From: Psittacicella melopsittaci
GTDB taxonomy: Bacteria; Pseudomonadota; Gammaproteobacteria; Enterobacterales; Psittacicellaceae
Assembly: GCF_003585925.1 (NCBI RefSeq)
Contig: NZ_NRJH01000045.1
Location: forward strand, 17,074-81,073
Reading direction: 5' to 3'
DNA length: 64,000 bases
This document shows positions 53,467 through 64,000 of this stretch, one piece after another. Each line of letters opens with the position of its first letter. Position 1 is the first letter of the stretch. The notes under the pieces were generated by a model. The model ran no database searches and had not been told where the DNA came from. It saw only the letters and a program-made list of their open reading frames with translations. The translations under genes were made by a program, and so were the position numbers.

Positions 53467-54741
53467 ATGATTTTACTTAAAAACGGACAAGTTTTACTCG
53501 GCAATACTTTTGTAACTAGCGATATTTTAATTGCTGACGGATCTATTAAAGCTGTAGGACAAAACCTAGACTGCCCACAAGTAACGACTACTTATGATCT
53601 TACAGGTAAAATTGTTGCTCCTGGCTTTATTGATGTGCATGTGCACTGGCGCGAACCTGGCTTTAGTTACAAAGAAACTATAGCCCAAGCTTCACGTGCG
53701 GCAGCTCGAGGTGGTTTTACTACTGCTATGCCTATGCCTAATCTCAATCCAGTGCCAGACTCACTAGAAAATTTACGTCCGCAACTAGAGTTAATTGCTC
53801 AACATTCGGTAATTCGTGCTTTACCTTATGGGGCTATTACCAAAGGCGAACTTGGCAAGGATTACGCCGACTTCGAAGAATTAGCTCCGCATGTGTTTGC
53901 TTTTTCCGATGACGGACGTGGGGTACAAGATGCCAATATGATGTACCAATCCATGAAAATTGCAGCCAAACTAAATAAACCCGTAGTAGCTCACTGTGAG
54001 GAAAACAGCTTAATCCTCGGAGGTTGCATGCACTGTGGGCAACGTTCGCGTCAACTTGGTCTACCAGGCATTCCTTCTGTTTGTGAGTCTGTGCAAATTG
54101 CTCGTGACGTCCTCCTTGCCGAAGCAGCAGGCTGTCACTATCATGTTTGCCATGTTTCAACCAAAGAATCAGTACGTGTAGTGAGAGAAGCAAAACGAGC
54201 GGGAATTAAAGTTACTTGTGAAGTATGTCCGCACCATTTAATTAGTCACGATATGGATATTCCTGCCGACAATGGTATGTGGAAAATGAACCCACCACTT
54301 AGAGCTCATGATGACCGCCAAGCTCTAATCGAAGGCTTACTTGACGGTACTATTGATATTATTGCCACTGACCATGCCCCACATGCTCCAGAAGAGAAAA
54401 ACCTGAGTATGACCAAGGCAGCTTTTGGTATTGTTGGCAGTGAAACTGCCTTTGCGCAACTCTATACTACTTTTGTAAAAACTGGGCAAATGTCTTTAGA
54501 GTTTTTACTCCAAGCTATGTCTAGCAAAGTAGCACAAACCTTCTCTTTACCTTACGGACAAATTGCTCCAGGCTTTAGTGCTGATATTGTAGTGTTAGAC
54601 CTTGAAAAATCTTGGCTTATTAATCCAGAAGAGTTTTTATCTAAAGGACGCAACACTCCATACGCAGGTAATAAAGTATACGGTATGCCAGTGTTAACCC
54701 TAGCTGCGGGCAAGGTTGCATACCAAGATTCGACAATTTAA
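53467..54741 (+). CDS. pyrC: Dihydroorotase, class I
   Basis: Cyclises carbamoyl aspartate to dihydroorotate. 424 aa, the long class I form of Gram-positive bacteria, not the about 348-aa class II form of E. coli. The metal site is 'DVHVHWREPGF'; also 'AHCEENSLI', 'HVCHVSTKESV' and 'DIIATDHAPHAPEEK'. It starts four bases after the pyrB stop and ends within 11 bp of carA. Confidence 0.95.
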   Translation: MILLKNGQVLLGNTFVTSDILIADGSIKAVGQNLDCPQVTTTYDLTGKIVAPGFIDVHVHWREPGFSYKETIAQASRAAARGGFTTAMPMPNLNPVPDSLENLRPQLELIAQHSVIRALPYGAITKGELGKDYADFEELAPHVFAFSDDGRGVQDANMMYQSMKIAAKLNKPVVAHCEENSLILGGCMHCGQRSRQLGLPGIPSVCESVQIARDVLLAEAAGCHYHVCHVSTKESVRVVREAKRAGIKVTCEVCPHHLISHDMDIPADNGMWKMNPPLRAHDDRQALIEGLLDGTIDIIATDHAPHAPEEKNLSMTKAAFGIVGSETAFAQLYTTFVKTGQMSLEFLLQAMSSKVAQTFSLPYGQIAPGFSADIVVLDLEKSWLINPEEFLSKGRNTPYAGNKVYGMPVLTLAAGKVAYQDSTI

Positions 54742-54752
54742 TGAGGACACAT

Positions 54753-55859
54753 ATGTATAAATTTAATCGTCAATTAGTTCTTGCAGACGGCACAGTATTT
54801 AAAGGTTACGCTTTTGGGGCAAGTACCCAAGCTCTGGGCGAAGTTGTATTTAACACAGGCATGACTGGTTACCAAGAAACTCTCTCAGATCCTTCTTATA
54901 ACGGACAAATAATTACTTTTACTTATCCTTTAATTGGTAACTATGGCATTAACCGCTTTGATTATGAAACTATTAACCCTTCAATTAAAGGCATGGTAGT
55001 ACGCGAAGCGTGCCATAAACCTTCGAACTTTAGAAGTGGTAAAACTCTAGATCAAGTTCTAAGCGAGTTAAATATTCCTGGCATTTCTGGCATAGACACG
55101 CGAGCTTTAACCCGTAAAATTCGTGCTTTTGGTACGATTAAGGGCGTAATTGCCAATCTTGATCAAGACCCGCAAGAACTTGTAGCCCTTATGCAAGCTA
55201 CAGATCTACCTCAAGACCAAATTGCTCAAGTAGCAACAAAAACCAGCTACCCCGTAACTGGACGTGGTTATCGCGTAGTGCTCGTAGATCTTGGCATGAA
55301 GTCAAGCATTTTACGCGAACTTACCGCACGTGGTTGCGATGTTGTGGTAGTACCTTTTGACGCAAGTGAAGAAGAAATTATGCGCCAAAACCCAGACGGA
55401 GTTATGTTAACCAATGGTCCTGGCGATCCAACAAGTGTACCGCAAACTATAGCTACTATTGCTAAATTAATTCCGCAAGTACCAATTTTTGGTATCTGTA
55501 TGGGACACCAACTGATTGCCTTAGCTTCAGGAGCAAAAACCTATAAACTAAAATTTGGTCACCGTGGTGCTAATCACCCAGTAAAAAATATCCTTACTAA
55601 TAAAGTATCTATTACTTCGCAAAACCATGGTTATGCTGTCGACCTAGATTCTTTAGCTAATACCGATTTAGAATTAACCCATATTTCTCTTAATGACGGT
55701 ACTTGTGAAGGAGTAAGACATAAAAACTTCCTCACTTTCTCGGTGCAATATCACCCAGAAGCGGCACCAGGTCCTCATGATGCCAATGAAGTATTTGATC
55801 AGTTTATTGCCAACATGGAAGAGTTTATTAACAAAAATAAGGAATTACAACATGCCTAA
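54753..55859 (+). CDS. carA: Carbamoyl-phosphate synthase small chain (glutaminase)
   Basis: Releases ammonia from glutamine for CarB. 368 aa, with an N-terminal CarA domain and a class I glutamine amidotransferase: the nucleophile is C249 in '[15 protein letters not shown]', and His/Glu lie in '[13 protein letters not shown]'. I chose the ATG at 54753, seven bases after AGGA. As in Bacillus pyrAA, it is inside the pyr operon. Confidence 0.95.
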   Translation: MYKFNRQLVLADGTVFKGYAFGASTQALGEVVFNTGMTGYQETLSDPSYNGQIITFTYPLIGNYGINRFDYETINPSIKGMVVREACHKPSNFRSGKTLDQVLSELNIPGISGIDTRALTRKIRAFGTIKGVIANLDQDPQELVALMQATDLPQDQIAQVATKTSYPVTGRGYRVVLVDLGMKSSILRELTARGCDVVVVPFDASEEEIMRQNPDGVMLTNGPGDPTSVPQTIATIAKLIPQVPIFGICMGHQLIALASGAKTYKLKFGHRGANHPVKNILTNKVSITSQNHGYAVDLDSLANTDLELTHISLNDGTCEGVRHKNFLTFSVQYHPEAAPGPHDANEVFDQFIANMEEFINKNKELQHA

Positions 55860-58800
55860 ACGTCAAGACATTAAGACTATTCTAGTAATTGGTTCGGGTC
55901 CAATTATTATCGGTCAAGCAGCTGAGTTTGACTATGCAGGTACGCAAGCTTGTCTCTCTTTAAAAGAAGAAGGCTATAGAGTAATTCTGGTAAACTCTAA
56001 CCCTGCAACTATTATGACCGATCAAGAAATTGCTGATAAGGTTTATATCGAGCCTTTAACTTTAGAGTTTTTAGCTAAGATCATTCGTAAAGAAAGACCA
56101 GACGCTCTTTTACCTACCCTAGGTGGGCAAGTGGGCTTAAACATGGCAGTACAACTCCATGAAGCGGGCATTCTCGAGCAATACAAGGTTCAACTGCTCG
56201 GTACCAAACTCGACTCAATTAAACAGGCAGAAGATCGTGAACTTTTCCGTGCCTTAATGCAAGAAATTGGCGAGCCAGTGCCAGAATCAGATATTATCCA
56301 TAACCTCGAGCAAGCACGTGCTTTTGTGGCTCAAATAGGCTATCCGGTTATTGTACGTCCAGCCTTTACTATGGGCGGTACTGGGGGCGGAATTTGTTAT
56401 AACGATCACGACCTCGAACAAATTGTAAGTGCTGGTTTACACTATTCTCCAGTTAAACAATGCTTACTAGAAAAATCTATTGCTGGCTATAAAGAAATCG
56501 AATACGAAGTAATGCGTGATGCAAAAGATACAGCAATTGTTGTATGTAATATGGAAAACATAGATCCTGTGGGTATTCACACAGGTGACTCAATTGTAGT
56601 AGCCCCTTCGCAAACTCTAAGCGATCGCGAATATCAAATGCTTCGTGATGTATCTTTAAAAATCATTCGTGCCTTAAAAATCGAAGGGGGCTGTAATGTT
56701 CAGCTAGCTTTAGATCCTAACTCTTTTAACTACTACATTATTGAAGTAAACCCACGTGTAAGCCGTTCTTCGGCTCTTGCTTCTAAAGCTACAGGTTATC
56801 CAATTGCTAAAATTGCCGCTAAAATTGCTGTAGGCTTAACCCTGGATGAAATTACTAACCCTGTAACTCAAACTACCAAAGCTTGTTTTGAGCCGAGCTT
56901 AGACTATGTAGTTACCAAAATACCTCGCTTCCCTTTTGATAAATTTGAGCATGCCGATCGCTTTTTAGGCACTCAAATGAAAGCTACAGGTGAAGTTATG
57001 GCAATTGGACGCACTTATGAAGAGAGCTTGCTTAAAGCTATACGTTCGCTTGAGTATGGCGTGCACCATCTTGGCTTACCTAATGGGGAAGAGTTTACTC
57101 TTGAGTATATTCTCAAACGCATTAAAAAAGCTGGTGACGAACGTCTCTTTTTTATCGGTGAAGCGCTTCGTCGTGGCGTTACTCCAGAGCAAATTCATGC
57201 CTTAACGCAAATTGATATGTTCTTTCTCGATAAAATGCAACACATTATCGATCTTGAACACCAATTAAAAGACAATGTAGGCGATCTTGATCTTTTAGCC
57301 TATGCAAAACGTTACGGCTTTTCAGATAAGGTAATTGCTCACCGCTGGCAAACTAGCCCTGAGCATATTTACCAACTGCGTCAAGAAAATAATATTACCC
57401 CTGTCTATAAAATGGTGGATACTTGTGCAAGTGAATTTGCTTCGGCAACTCCTTACTTCTACTCTACTTACGAATTTGAAAATGAATCTATTCGTACCGA
57501 TAAGGAAAAAATTATTGTTTTAGGTTCGGGACCAATTCGTATTGGACAGGGGGTAGAATTTGACTATGCTACTGTACATGCAGTGTTAGCTATTCGTCAA
57601 GCAGGTTATGAAGCAATTATTATCAATAACAACCCAGAAACAGTTTCTACTGACTTTACTATCTCGGACAAATTATACTTTGAACCATTAACCGAAGAAG
57701 ATGTAATGGCAGTTATTCGCCAAGAACAACCGCTTGGTGTAGTAGTACAATTTGGTGGGCAAACGGCAATTAACCTTGCTGATAAACTTGCCAAACATGG
57801 AGTAAAAATTCTTGGTACTGCCCTCGAAGAAATAGATAATGCCGAAAACCGCGACAAATTTGAAGCTCTGTTACATCGCTTAGATATTCCGCAACCTCTA
57901 GGTAAAACCGCTTATGATACGCAAACGGCAGTGGAAAATGCAGTTCAAATTGGCTACCCAGTTTTAGTGCGTCCTTCGTATGTTCTTGGCGGTCGAGCTA
58001 TGGAAATTGTTTATAACGAACAAGAACTGCGCCACTATATGCAAACAGCAGTAAAAGCTTCACCTGAACACCCAGTTTTAACTGACCGTTACTTAATTGG
58101 TAAAGAAGTAGAAGTAGACGCAATTTGCGACGGGCAAACAGTGGTTATTCCAGGAATTATGGAACATATTGAGCGAGCTGGGGTGCACTCAGGGGACTCA
58201 ATTGCTGTATATCCGCCACAACACTTGAGCCAAGAGCAAATTGATACCCTAACTAAATATACCATTGCTCTAGCTAAAGGTCTGAACATAGTTGGCTTAA
58301 TTAATATTCAATATGTAATCTCAGATAACCAAGTATATGTTCTCGAAGTTAACCCAAGAGCTTCGCGTACTGTACCTTTCCTAAGTAAAATTACCCATGT
58401 GCCTATGGCAAACCTAGCTATGCAAGCTATCTTAGGTACTAAACTAGCAAGTCTAGGTTACCAAACAGGAGTAGTAGAAGCAGGAGAGGGAGTTTACACT
58501 AAAGTACCTGTATTTAGCTTCCAAAAACTAAAAGATGTAGATACCCGTCTTGGCCCTGAAATGAAATCTACAGGTGAGGTAATGGGAACTGACTCAACAC
58601 TAGAAAAATCTCTTTACAAGGGGCTAGTAGCTGCGGGAATGAAAATTCAAGATACAGGCACAGTTTTATTTACCATTTGCGAACAAGCTAAAGATGAGGC
58701 TTTAAGTCTCGCTCGTCGCTTTAGTGCTGTAGGCTACAATCTTCTTGCTACCGAAGGTACAGCAAACTTTTTCAAAGAAAACGGTCTGCGCGTTGACTAT

Positions 58801-59028
58801 GTAGGTAAAGTGGGAGAGCAAAACTCGGTAGTAGATAGCATTTATCAAGGTAAGGTTGACATAATTATCAATGCTTCGAGTAAAGATAAAACGGCAGCCA
58901 ATGACGCCTTTACTATCTTAAGAGCTGCCGTAGAGCAAGGAATTATCTCTCTAACCTCTTTAGATACCGCTAATGCTTTAGTAAGTGTATTAGAGTCACG
59001 TTCTTTTTCAATTAACCCGCTTGTTTAG
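55852..59028 (+). CDS. carB: Carbamoyl-phosphate synthase large chain
   Basis: Makes carbamoyl phosphate from bicarbonate, ammonia and two ATP. 1058 aa, the length usual in Lactobacillales (E. coli 1073). Two homologous ATP-grasp halves, each beginning with 'GSGPI(I/R)IGQ...EFDYA' (residues about 14 and 555), then an MGS-like allosteric C-terminus at about residue 930 onward, where UMP and PRPP would bind. I chose the ATG at 55852, which overlaps the end of carA by eight bases; upstream codons lie wholly in carA. Confidence 0.96.
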   Translation: MPKRQDIKTILVIGSGPIIIGQAAEFDYAGTQACLSLKEEGYRVILVNSNPATIMTDQEIADKVYIEPLTLEFLAKIIRKERPDALLPTLGGQVGLNMAVQLHEAGILEQYKVQLLGTKLDSIKQAEDRELFRALMQEIGEPVPESDIIHNLEQARAFVAQIGYPVIVRPAFTMGGTGGGICYNDHDLEQIVSAGLHYSPVKQCLLEKSIAGYKEIEYEVMRDAKDTAIVVCNMENIDPVGIHTGDSIVVAPSQTLSDREYQMLRDVSLKIIRALKIEGGCNVQLALDPNSFNYYIIEVNPRVSRSSALASKATGYPIAKIAAKIAVGLTLDEITNPVTQTTKACFEPSLDYVVTKIPRFPFDKFEHADRFLGTQMKATGEVMAIGRTYEESLLKAIRSLEYGVHHLGLPNGEEFTLEYILKRIKKAGDERLFFIGEALRRGVTPEQIHALTQIDMFFLDKMQHIIDLEHQLKDNVGDLDLLAYAKRYGFSDKVIAHRWQTSPEHIYQLRQENNITPVYKMVDTCASEFASATPYFYSTYEFENESIRTDKEKIIVLGSGPIRIGQGVEFDYATVHAVLAIRQAGYEAIIINNNPETVSTDFTISDKLYFEPLTEEDVMAVIRQEQPLGVVVQFGGQTAINLADKLAKHGVKILGTALEEIDNAENRDKFEALLHRLDIPQPLGKTAYDTQTAVENAVQIGYPVLVRPSYVLGGRAMEIVYNEQELRHYMQTAVKASPEHPVLTDRYLIGKEVEVDAICDGQTVVIPGIMEHIERAGVHSGDSIAVYPPQHLSQEQIDTLTKYTIALAKGLNIVGLINIQYVISDNQVYVLEVNPRASRTVPFLSKITHVPMANLAMQAILGTKLASLGYQTGVVEAGEGVYTKVPVFSFQKLKDVDTRLGPEMKSTGEVMGTDSTLEKSLYKGLVAAGMKIQDTGTVLFTICEQAKDEALSLARRFSAVGYNLLATEGTANFFKENGLRVDYVGKVGEQNSVVDSIYQGKVDIIINASSKDKTAANDAFTILRAAVEQGIISLTSLDTANALVSVLESRSFSINPLV

Positions 59029-59036
59029 AGAAATAT

Positions 59037-59798
59037 ATGATCAATGCTAAAGTTATCAGCCAAGAATTAATTGCCCAGCAAATCTATCGCCTTTGCGTCT
59101 CTAGTCCTGAGCTAGTTAGCAAAATGCATACGCCTGGACAATTTGTTAATATCAGAATTGGCAAGGGCAATGAGTTTGTTCTCCGTCGTCCTATTTCCAT
59201 TTGTCAAATTGAACCAGAAAAAGATCAATTTGTGATGATCTACCGTGCGCAAGGAGCAGGTACTAAAGCTCTGGCTCAACTCGGGGCTGGAGATGAACTG
59301 GATATTTTAGGACCTCTAGGACAAGGGTATGATTTAGATACCCTTGCTCCAGGGCAAACGGCTCTTTTAGTTGGAGGTGGTATTGGCGTACCACCTTTAT
59401 ATGAACTAGCACGACGCTTTCAGGCTAAAGGAGTAAAAACTATTCATGTTTTAGGTTTTAATCAAGCTCAAGATGTTTTTTACGCGCAAGAGTTTGAAGC
59501 CCTAGGCACAACTATAGTTTGTACTGCAGATGGCTCATATGGCTTTAAGGGATTTGTTACTCAAGCCATAGCTCAACTTGAGCTTGACTATGACGCCTAT
59601 TATGCCTGTGGACCAACGCCTATGCTCAAAGCTTTAAGTCAAGAACTTAATAAACCTGGCTATGTTTCTCTCGAAGAGCGTATGGCTTGTGGAGTAGGTG
59701 CTTGCTATGCTTGTGTTTGCCAAGATAAGCAAGGAGAAGTTAAACGCATTTGCTTTGATGGTCCAGTATTTAAAGCTAAAGATATAACCTTTGCCTAA
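59037..59798 (+). CDS. pyrK: Dihydroorotate dehydrogenase B electron-transfer subunit
   Basis: Carries FAD and a 2Fe-2S cluster, passing electrons from PyrD-bound FMN to NAD+. 253 aa with a ferredoxin-reductase fold ('FVLRRPISICQI' FAD site, 'LVGGGIGVPPLYELAR' NAD site) and a C-terminal cluster motif with Cys218, 223, 226 and a last Cys in 'RICFDG'. It occurs only with class 1B PyrD and is alien to the membrane-bound, quinone-linked PyrD typical of gammaproteobacteria. Confidence 0.95.
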   Translation: MINAKVISQELIAQQIYRLCVSSPELVSKMHTPGQFVNIRIGKGNEFVLRRPISICQIEPEKDQFVMIYRAQGAGTKALAQLGAGDELDILGPLGQGYDLDTLAPGQTALLVGGGIGVPPLYELARRFQAKGVKTIHVLGFNQAQDVFYAQEFEALGTTIVCTADGSYGFKGFVTQAIAQLELDYDAYYACGPTPMLKALSQELNKPGYVSLEERMACGVGACYACVCQDKQGEVKRICFDGPVFKAKDITFA

Positions 59799-60722
<924 letters not shown>

Positions 60723-60723
60723 T

Positions 60724-61413
60724 ATGAGACAAGTTATTATTGCTTTAGACTTCCCTACCCTTGACAAAACCTTGCAATTTTTAAGTCAATTTGAACAAAA
60801 ACTTTTTGTAAAAATTGGAATGGAACTCTATTTGCAAAATGGTCCAGAAATTATTCAGCGCGTTAAAGCTTTAGGACACCAAATCTTTCTTGACTTAAAA
60901 CTTCATGATATCCCTAATACTGTATATGGAGCTTGTAAAGGCTTAGCTCAGTTTAAAGTAGATCTGCTTACAGTTCACGCTGCTGGAGGAGAAAAAATGC
61001 TCGCGGCCGCTAAACAAGGCATGCTTGACGGAGGCAGTCCTGAAACAAAAATTATTGCCATTACCCAACTTACTTCGACAAGCCAAGAGCAAATGCAAGA
61101 AGAACAAGGCATTACTGGCACTCTCGAACAAAGTGTAGAACGCTATGCTCTGCTGGCAAAAAATGCTCAACTTGACGGCGTAGTTTGTTCGGTACACGAA
61201 GCCCAACGTATTCATCAATTATGTGGCGAGGATTTTCTTACTGTAACCCCAGGTATACGTAGAGAAGGGGACCAAACAGGAGATCAACAAAGAGTGGCTA
61301 CCCCAAGTCTAGCCAAAGCTCTAGGCTCAAACTATATAGTTGTAGGACGTCCGATTAGCCAAAGTGAAAATCCAGAACAAGCCTATCAAGATTTTGTCAA
61401 AAACTTTAATTAA
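60724..61413 (+). CDS. pyrF: Orotidine 5'-phosphate decarboxylase
   Basis: Decarboxylates OMP to UMP. 229 aa, with the catalytic tetrad motif '[13 protein letters not shown]', 'IALDFPT' at the start, '[12 protein letters not shown]' and '[11 protein letters not shown]'. The ATG at 60724 is one base after the pyrD stop. Confidence 0.96.
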   Translation: MRQVIIALDFPTLDKTLQFLSQFEQKLFVKIGMELYLQNGPEIIQRVKALGHQIFLDLKLHDIPNTVYGACKGLAQFKVDLLTVHAAGGEKMLAAAKQGMLDGGSPETKIIAITQLTSTSQEQMQEEQGITGTLEQSVERYALLAKNAQLDGVVCSVHEAQRIHQLCGEDFLTVTPGIRREGDQTGDQQRVATPSLAKALGSNYIVVGRPISQSENPEQAYQDFVKNFN

Positions 61414-61424
61414 GGAACTCAAAT

Positions 61425-62039
61425 ATGACAACTCCAAATGAAATTCTTATTGCTAAAAACCTTCTTGGCATAGGGGCTGTAGCTTTACGTCCAGAACCAG
61501 AAAACTACTTTACTTGGACTTCAGGGATTAAATCACCGATTTATTGTGATAACCGCTTAACTATGAGCTATCCATTAATTCGTAAACTCATTGCTCAAAG
61601 TATGGCGGATTTAATTAAAGAAAAATTCCCTGGAGTAGAAGTTTTAGCTGGTACGGCAACAGCAGGTATTCCTCATGCTGCTTGGGTAAGCGATATTTTA
61701 AATTTACCTATGACTTATGTCCGTGATAGTAAGAAAAAACACGGTAAAACTAATCAAATCGAGGGTAAACTTTTCCCAGGACAAAATGTAGTTGTAATCG
61801 AAGACTTAATTTCAACAGGGATTTCTTCTTTAGGAGCAGTACAAGCTCTGAGAGAAGCAGGAGTAAATGTTTTAGGTGTTGTAGCGATTTTTAGTTATGT
61901 TCTTTCTAAAGCTAGCCAAGCTTTTGCGCAAGCAAATTGCCCACTATACACTCTAACTAACTATGATGCTTTAATCGAGCAAGCTCAATTAGAAGCTCAA
62001 CAAGTTCAAACTTTAAAAGCTTGGCGTGATGCTCTCTAA
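61425..62039 (+). CDS. pyrE: Orotate phosphoribosyltransferase
   Basis: Converts orotate and PRPP to OMP. 204 aa, with '[16 protein letters not shown]' near the N-terminus, '[17 protein letters not shown]' and the PRPP-binding '[15 protein letters not shown]' (the usual GGS here reads GIS). Last gene of the operon; AAGGA precedes the start. Gene order pyrF-pyrE matches Bacillus. Confidence 0.95.
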   Translation: MTTPNEILIAKNLLGIGAVALRPEPENYFTWTSGIKSPIYCDNRLTMSYPLIRKLIAQSMADLIKEKFPGVEVLAGTATAGIPHAAWVSDILNLPMTYVRDSKKKHGKTNQIEGKLFPGQNVVVIEDLISTGISSLGAVQALREAGVNVLGVVAIFSYVLSKASQAFAQANCPLYTLTNYDALIEQAQLEAQQVQTLKAWRDAL

Positions 62040-62082
62040 TTAGATTCTATACTATTTACCATTATTTATACCTGTCATAAAA

Positions 62083-62114
62083 AAAGAGCTAGAGGTTTTT
62101 CCTCTAGCTCTTTC
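62083..62114 (+). terminator. Terminator of the pyr operon
   Basis: AGAGCTAGAGG with its exact complement, loop TTTTT, ending in TTTCT. Confidence 0.8.
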
Positions 62115-62120
62115 TAATAG

Positions 62121-62147
62121 AAAAAGTGGCCTATTTGTATAGACCAC
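62121..62147 (-). terminator. Terminator of the alanine symporter gene
   Basis: Minus-strand stem GTGG/CCAC with inner CTAT/ATAG and one mismatch, followed by TTTTTCT. It lies next to, but separate from, the pyr operon terminator. Confidence 0.65.
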
Positions 62148-62171
62148 TCGACAATCAATAATCATATCCGC

Positions 62172-63683
62172 TTAACGGTGATTTTCGGTATCGTTATGAC
62201 CAAAGAGTTTGTACCCTGTAGTTTTGTGGATACCATCATCAGCGTTTTCATCAAGTTTACGTGACCAAATTGATTGGTGATAAATTTTATCACGTAATAC
62301 AGGATATAAGTCTGAGTTAAACTCAATTTCATATTCAGGATCTAAATCCTTTTTATGTAATTGACGTTTGTAATCATCGATAATAAGTTTAACTTGTTTC
62401 CATAAGAACACAATTGCAACTAAGTTTAATAAAGTCATAATTGCCATTGCTAAGTCAGCAGCGTCCCAAACCGCTTTAGGTGAAGAAACACTACCAATAT
62501 ATACGATCGCACATACACCAATAGTAAAGAGGAAACGTACATATTTATTTTGGGTAAAGTATTTTAAGCCTGAAAGAGCATAAGCAAAGTTACCGATAAT
62601 TGAAGTGAAAGCAAATAGGAAAATAATAATTGACATAGCAATTGCAGCCCAGTCACCTAATGAAACAACCGCTGATTGAGTTGTTAGAGCTGCGTTGTCA
62701 TATTTACCGTCACCGTAAATACCTGTAGTTAAAATAATTAATGCTGAGAAAGTACAGATAATGAATGTATCAAAACATACACCGATCATTTGTACTAAAC
62801 CTTGCTCTGCAGGGTGTTTAGTTGAAGCTGTTGCAGCAATGTTTGGTGCTGAACCCATACCAGCTTCGTTTGAGAATAAACCACGTTTAATACCGTAAGC
62901 AATAGTGGTTCCGAATAATGCCCCTAAACCAGCATCTAGATTGAAGGCATTAGCAAAAACTGTTTCTAAAGCAGGAATAATACGATCGTAATTTACAACT
63001 AATACCGCAATACCGATAAAGATGTATAAAATTGACATTACGATTACTAAACCTGAAGAAGCGTTAGATACTGCTTTTAAGCTACCAAAAATAACAATTG
63101 CAGTCATTGCAGTTACAACAATAGCAGTTGTTCTTGTATCTACATCAAACGCTGAGTGTAAAGTGTTTGCAATTTGGTTTGCTTGAATTGAGTTGAAAGC
63201 AAAACCATAAGTAAATGCTAAACAGATAGAGAAAATTACCCCAACTACAGGAAGTTTTAAACCTTGAGCAATGTAGAATGCTGGTCCCCCAACAAATTGC
63301 CCTTCTGAGTTTTTAGTTTTATATAATTGTGCCAGAGAAGACTCTGCAAATGCCGAAGCCATCCCTAATAAAGCAGCAAACCACATCCAGAATACAGCAC
63401 CAGGACCACCTAAAACGATCGCTGAAGCAACGCCGGCAATGTTACCAATACCTACACGTGAAGCAAGACCAGTCATGAATGCTTGTACTGGAGAGATATT
63501 AGTTTTATCTAGTGATTTGGTCGCGTCACCAGAAAGAAGGTTTTTAATCCCTACTTTAAATAGGCGAAATTGTACCCCTTTGGTAACAAAAAAGAAAAAG
63601 AAACCTACAACAACTAAAGCAATAGGTAAAACAAAGTTTAGCCCATCAGAAAGCCATTTATAAATACTTAATAAAAAATCCAT
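62172..63683 (-). CDS. alsT: Alanine/glycine:cation symporter (AGCS family)
   Basis: A Na+-coupled alanine or glycine importer. 503 aa with about eleven hydrophobic segments. Family signatures are 'FMTGLASRVGIGNIAGVASAI', 'GGPGAVFWMWFAALLGMASAF', 'GGPAFYIAQGL' and 'GIKRGLFSNEAGMGSAPNIAA'. I chose the ATG at 63683, preceded by GAGG, over an in-frame start eight codons upstream. The C-terminal tail of about 60 residues is charged and cytosolic. No glycine riboswitch is visible upstream. Confidence 0.92.
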   Translation of the reverse strand: MDFLLSIYKWLSDGLNFVLPIALVVVGFFFFFVTKGVQFRLFKVGIKNLLSGDATKSLDKTNISPVQAFMTGLASRVGIGNIAGVASAIVLGGPGAVFWMWFAALLGMASAFAESSLAQLYKTKNSEGQFVGGPAFYIAQGLKLPVVGVIFSICLAFTYGFAFNSIQANQIANTLHSAFDVDTRTTAIVVTAMTAIVIFGSLKAVSNASSGLVIVMSILYIFIGIAVLVVNYDRIIPALETVFANAFNLDAGLGALFGTTIAYGIKRGLFSNEAGMGSAPNIAATASTKHPAEQGLVQMIGVCFDTFIICTFSALIILTTGIYGDGKYDNAALTTQSAVVSLGDWAAIAMSIIIFLFAFTSIIGNFAYALSGLKYFTQNKYVRFLFTIGVCAIVYIGSVSSPKAVWDAADLAMAIMTLLNLVAIVFLWKQVKLIIDDYKRQLHKKDLDPEYEIEFNSDLYPVLRDKIYHQSIWSRKLDENADDGIHKTTGYKLFGHNDTENHR

Positions 63684-64000
63684 ATAACCTCGATTATCTA
63701 AAACCAAGAAACAATACGTCCCAAAAATCTAAAAGGAAAACCTTTCATAAAAAACAAAACTATGTATTGTCACTTGTAAAACTTGACCTTCTTGACAAGC
63801 TTCTTAATTTATTATGATTATTGATTAAATTTGATCATTCACTGATCATTGAGAATCATTTTATTAAAACTCTTCTCAGTCTTAGCTTTTAAAAATTATG
63901 AGTTTATATTACCACATTAATTTTAATTTTTTAAGCGATTTTTTTAAATTTTTATACAAATTGTAGTTTGCTCTAATGTTTTTTAGAGTTTTACATAAAA
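63684..64000. other. AT-rich region upstream of alsT with phased TGATCATT repeats
   Basis: 317 bp to the window edge without a supported gene. TGATCATT occurs at 63832-63839 and 63843-63850, with a third imperfect copy GAATCATT at 63853-63860, spaced 11 and 10 bp, about one helical turn. This looks like an operator cluster about 150 bp before alsT. I find no convincing -35/-10 pair and no glycine-riboswitch core. Confidence 0.35.

Noticed and set aside
53837..54193. A 118-codon ORF opposite pyrC
   Set aside because: Antisense shadow of a confidently identified gene; its composition mirrors the complement of pyrC codons.
63684..64000. Glycine riboswitch before the alanine/glycine symporter
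   Set aside because: Such elements occur before this transporter family in other bacteria, but no conserved glycine-aptamer core is visible on the minus strand.

Overview
ORGANISM. The window is AT-rich (well under 40 % G+C by eye) and densely coded. Its housekeeping genes are gammaproteobacterial: fabA next to a YcbZ-type Lon-like protease, darP, rlmKL, dusA, srmB, degS, proQ, lolB, plsB, an mltG-tmk-holB-tatD run, and prfB next to lysS. The low G+C and the reduced gene content suggest a host-associated lineage near Pasteurellales, for example Psittacicella-like. That placement is inference, since no species marker such as 16S rRNA is present. I see no insertion sequence, prophage or CRISPR array.

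LAYOUT. 1-11064: murJ (cut by the window edge), prs, ribB, upp, dapA, an orphan PTS EIIC, ribF, then ycbZ-fabA-darP. 11108-13128: two unrecognised divergent genes and a tandem pair of tRNA-Ser(UGA). 13354-24305: RNA-modification genes (rsmD, dusA, rlmKL), ribE, dgt, degS, srmB, ffh. 24486-26257: an unrecognised gene and a TerB-like gene. 26388-31957 (minus): a complete S10 ribosomal operon, rpsJ to rpsQ, with an unusually long leader of about 560 nt and a terminator directly after rpsQ, so the spc operon does not follow. 32192-39722: a possible glycosyltransferase, proQ, rpsT, sstT with a structured leader, an orphan potD, an acetoin/butanediol-type SDR and lolB. 39872-48089: yadG-yadH-mltG-tmk-holB-tatD-prfB and then lysS. 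48149-51794: plsB, a YqcC-like gene and map. 51891-62039: one ten-kilobase pyrimidine operon. 62172-63683 (minus): an alanine/glycine:cation symporter.

HIGHLIGHT. The pyrimidine operon is pyrR, attenuator, pyrB, pyrC, carA, carB, pyrK, pyrD, pyrF, pyrE. This is the Bacillus/Lactobacillales order without pyrP. Its enzymes are Firmicutes types: class I PyrC, class 1B NAD-linked PyrD with its PyrK subunit, and PyrB without PyrI. Between pyrR and pyrB lies a full PyrR-dependent switch: a PyrR-binding loop, an antiterminator whose 5' arm overlaps that loop, and a terminator whose 5' arm is shared with the antiterminator. The whole regulated pathway appears to have been acquired as a unit and then adapted to the host base composition. 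Together with upp (uracil salvage) and prs (PRPP supply) it gives de novo and salvage UMP routes that would both feed PyrR.

OTHER SIGNALS. prfB has lost the usual RF2 programmed frameshift. DusA carries an insertion of about 120 residues. Long structured 5' leaders precede the S10 operon and sstT. The two tRNA-Ser copies differ by a compensated base pair. Three successive hairpins follow the SDR gene.
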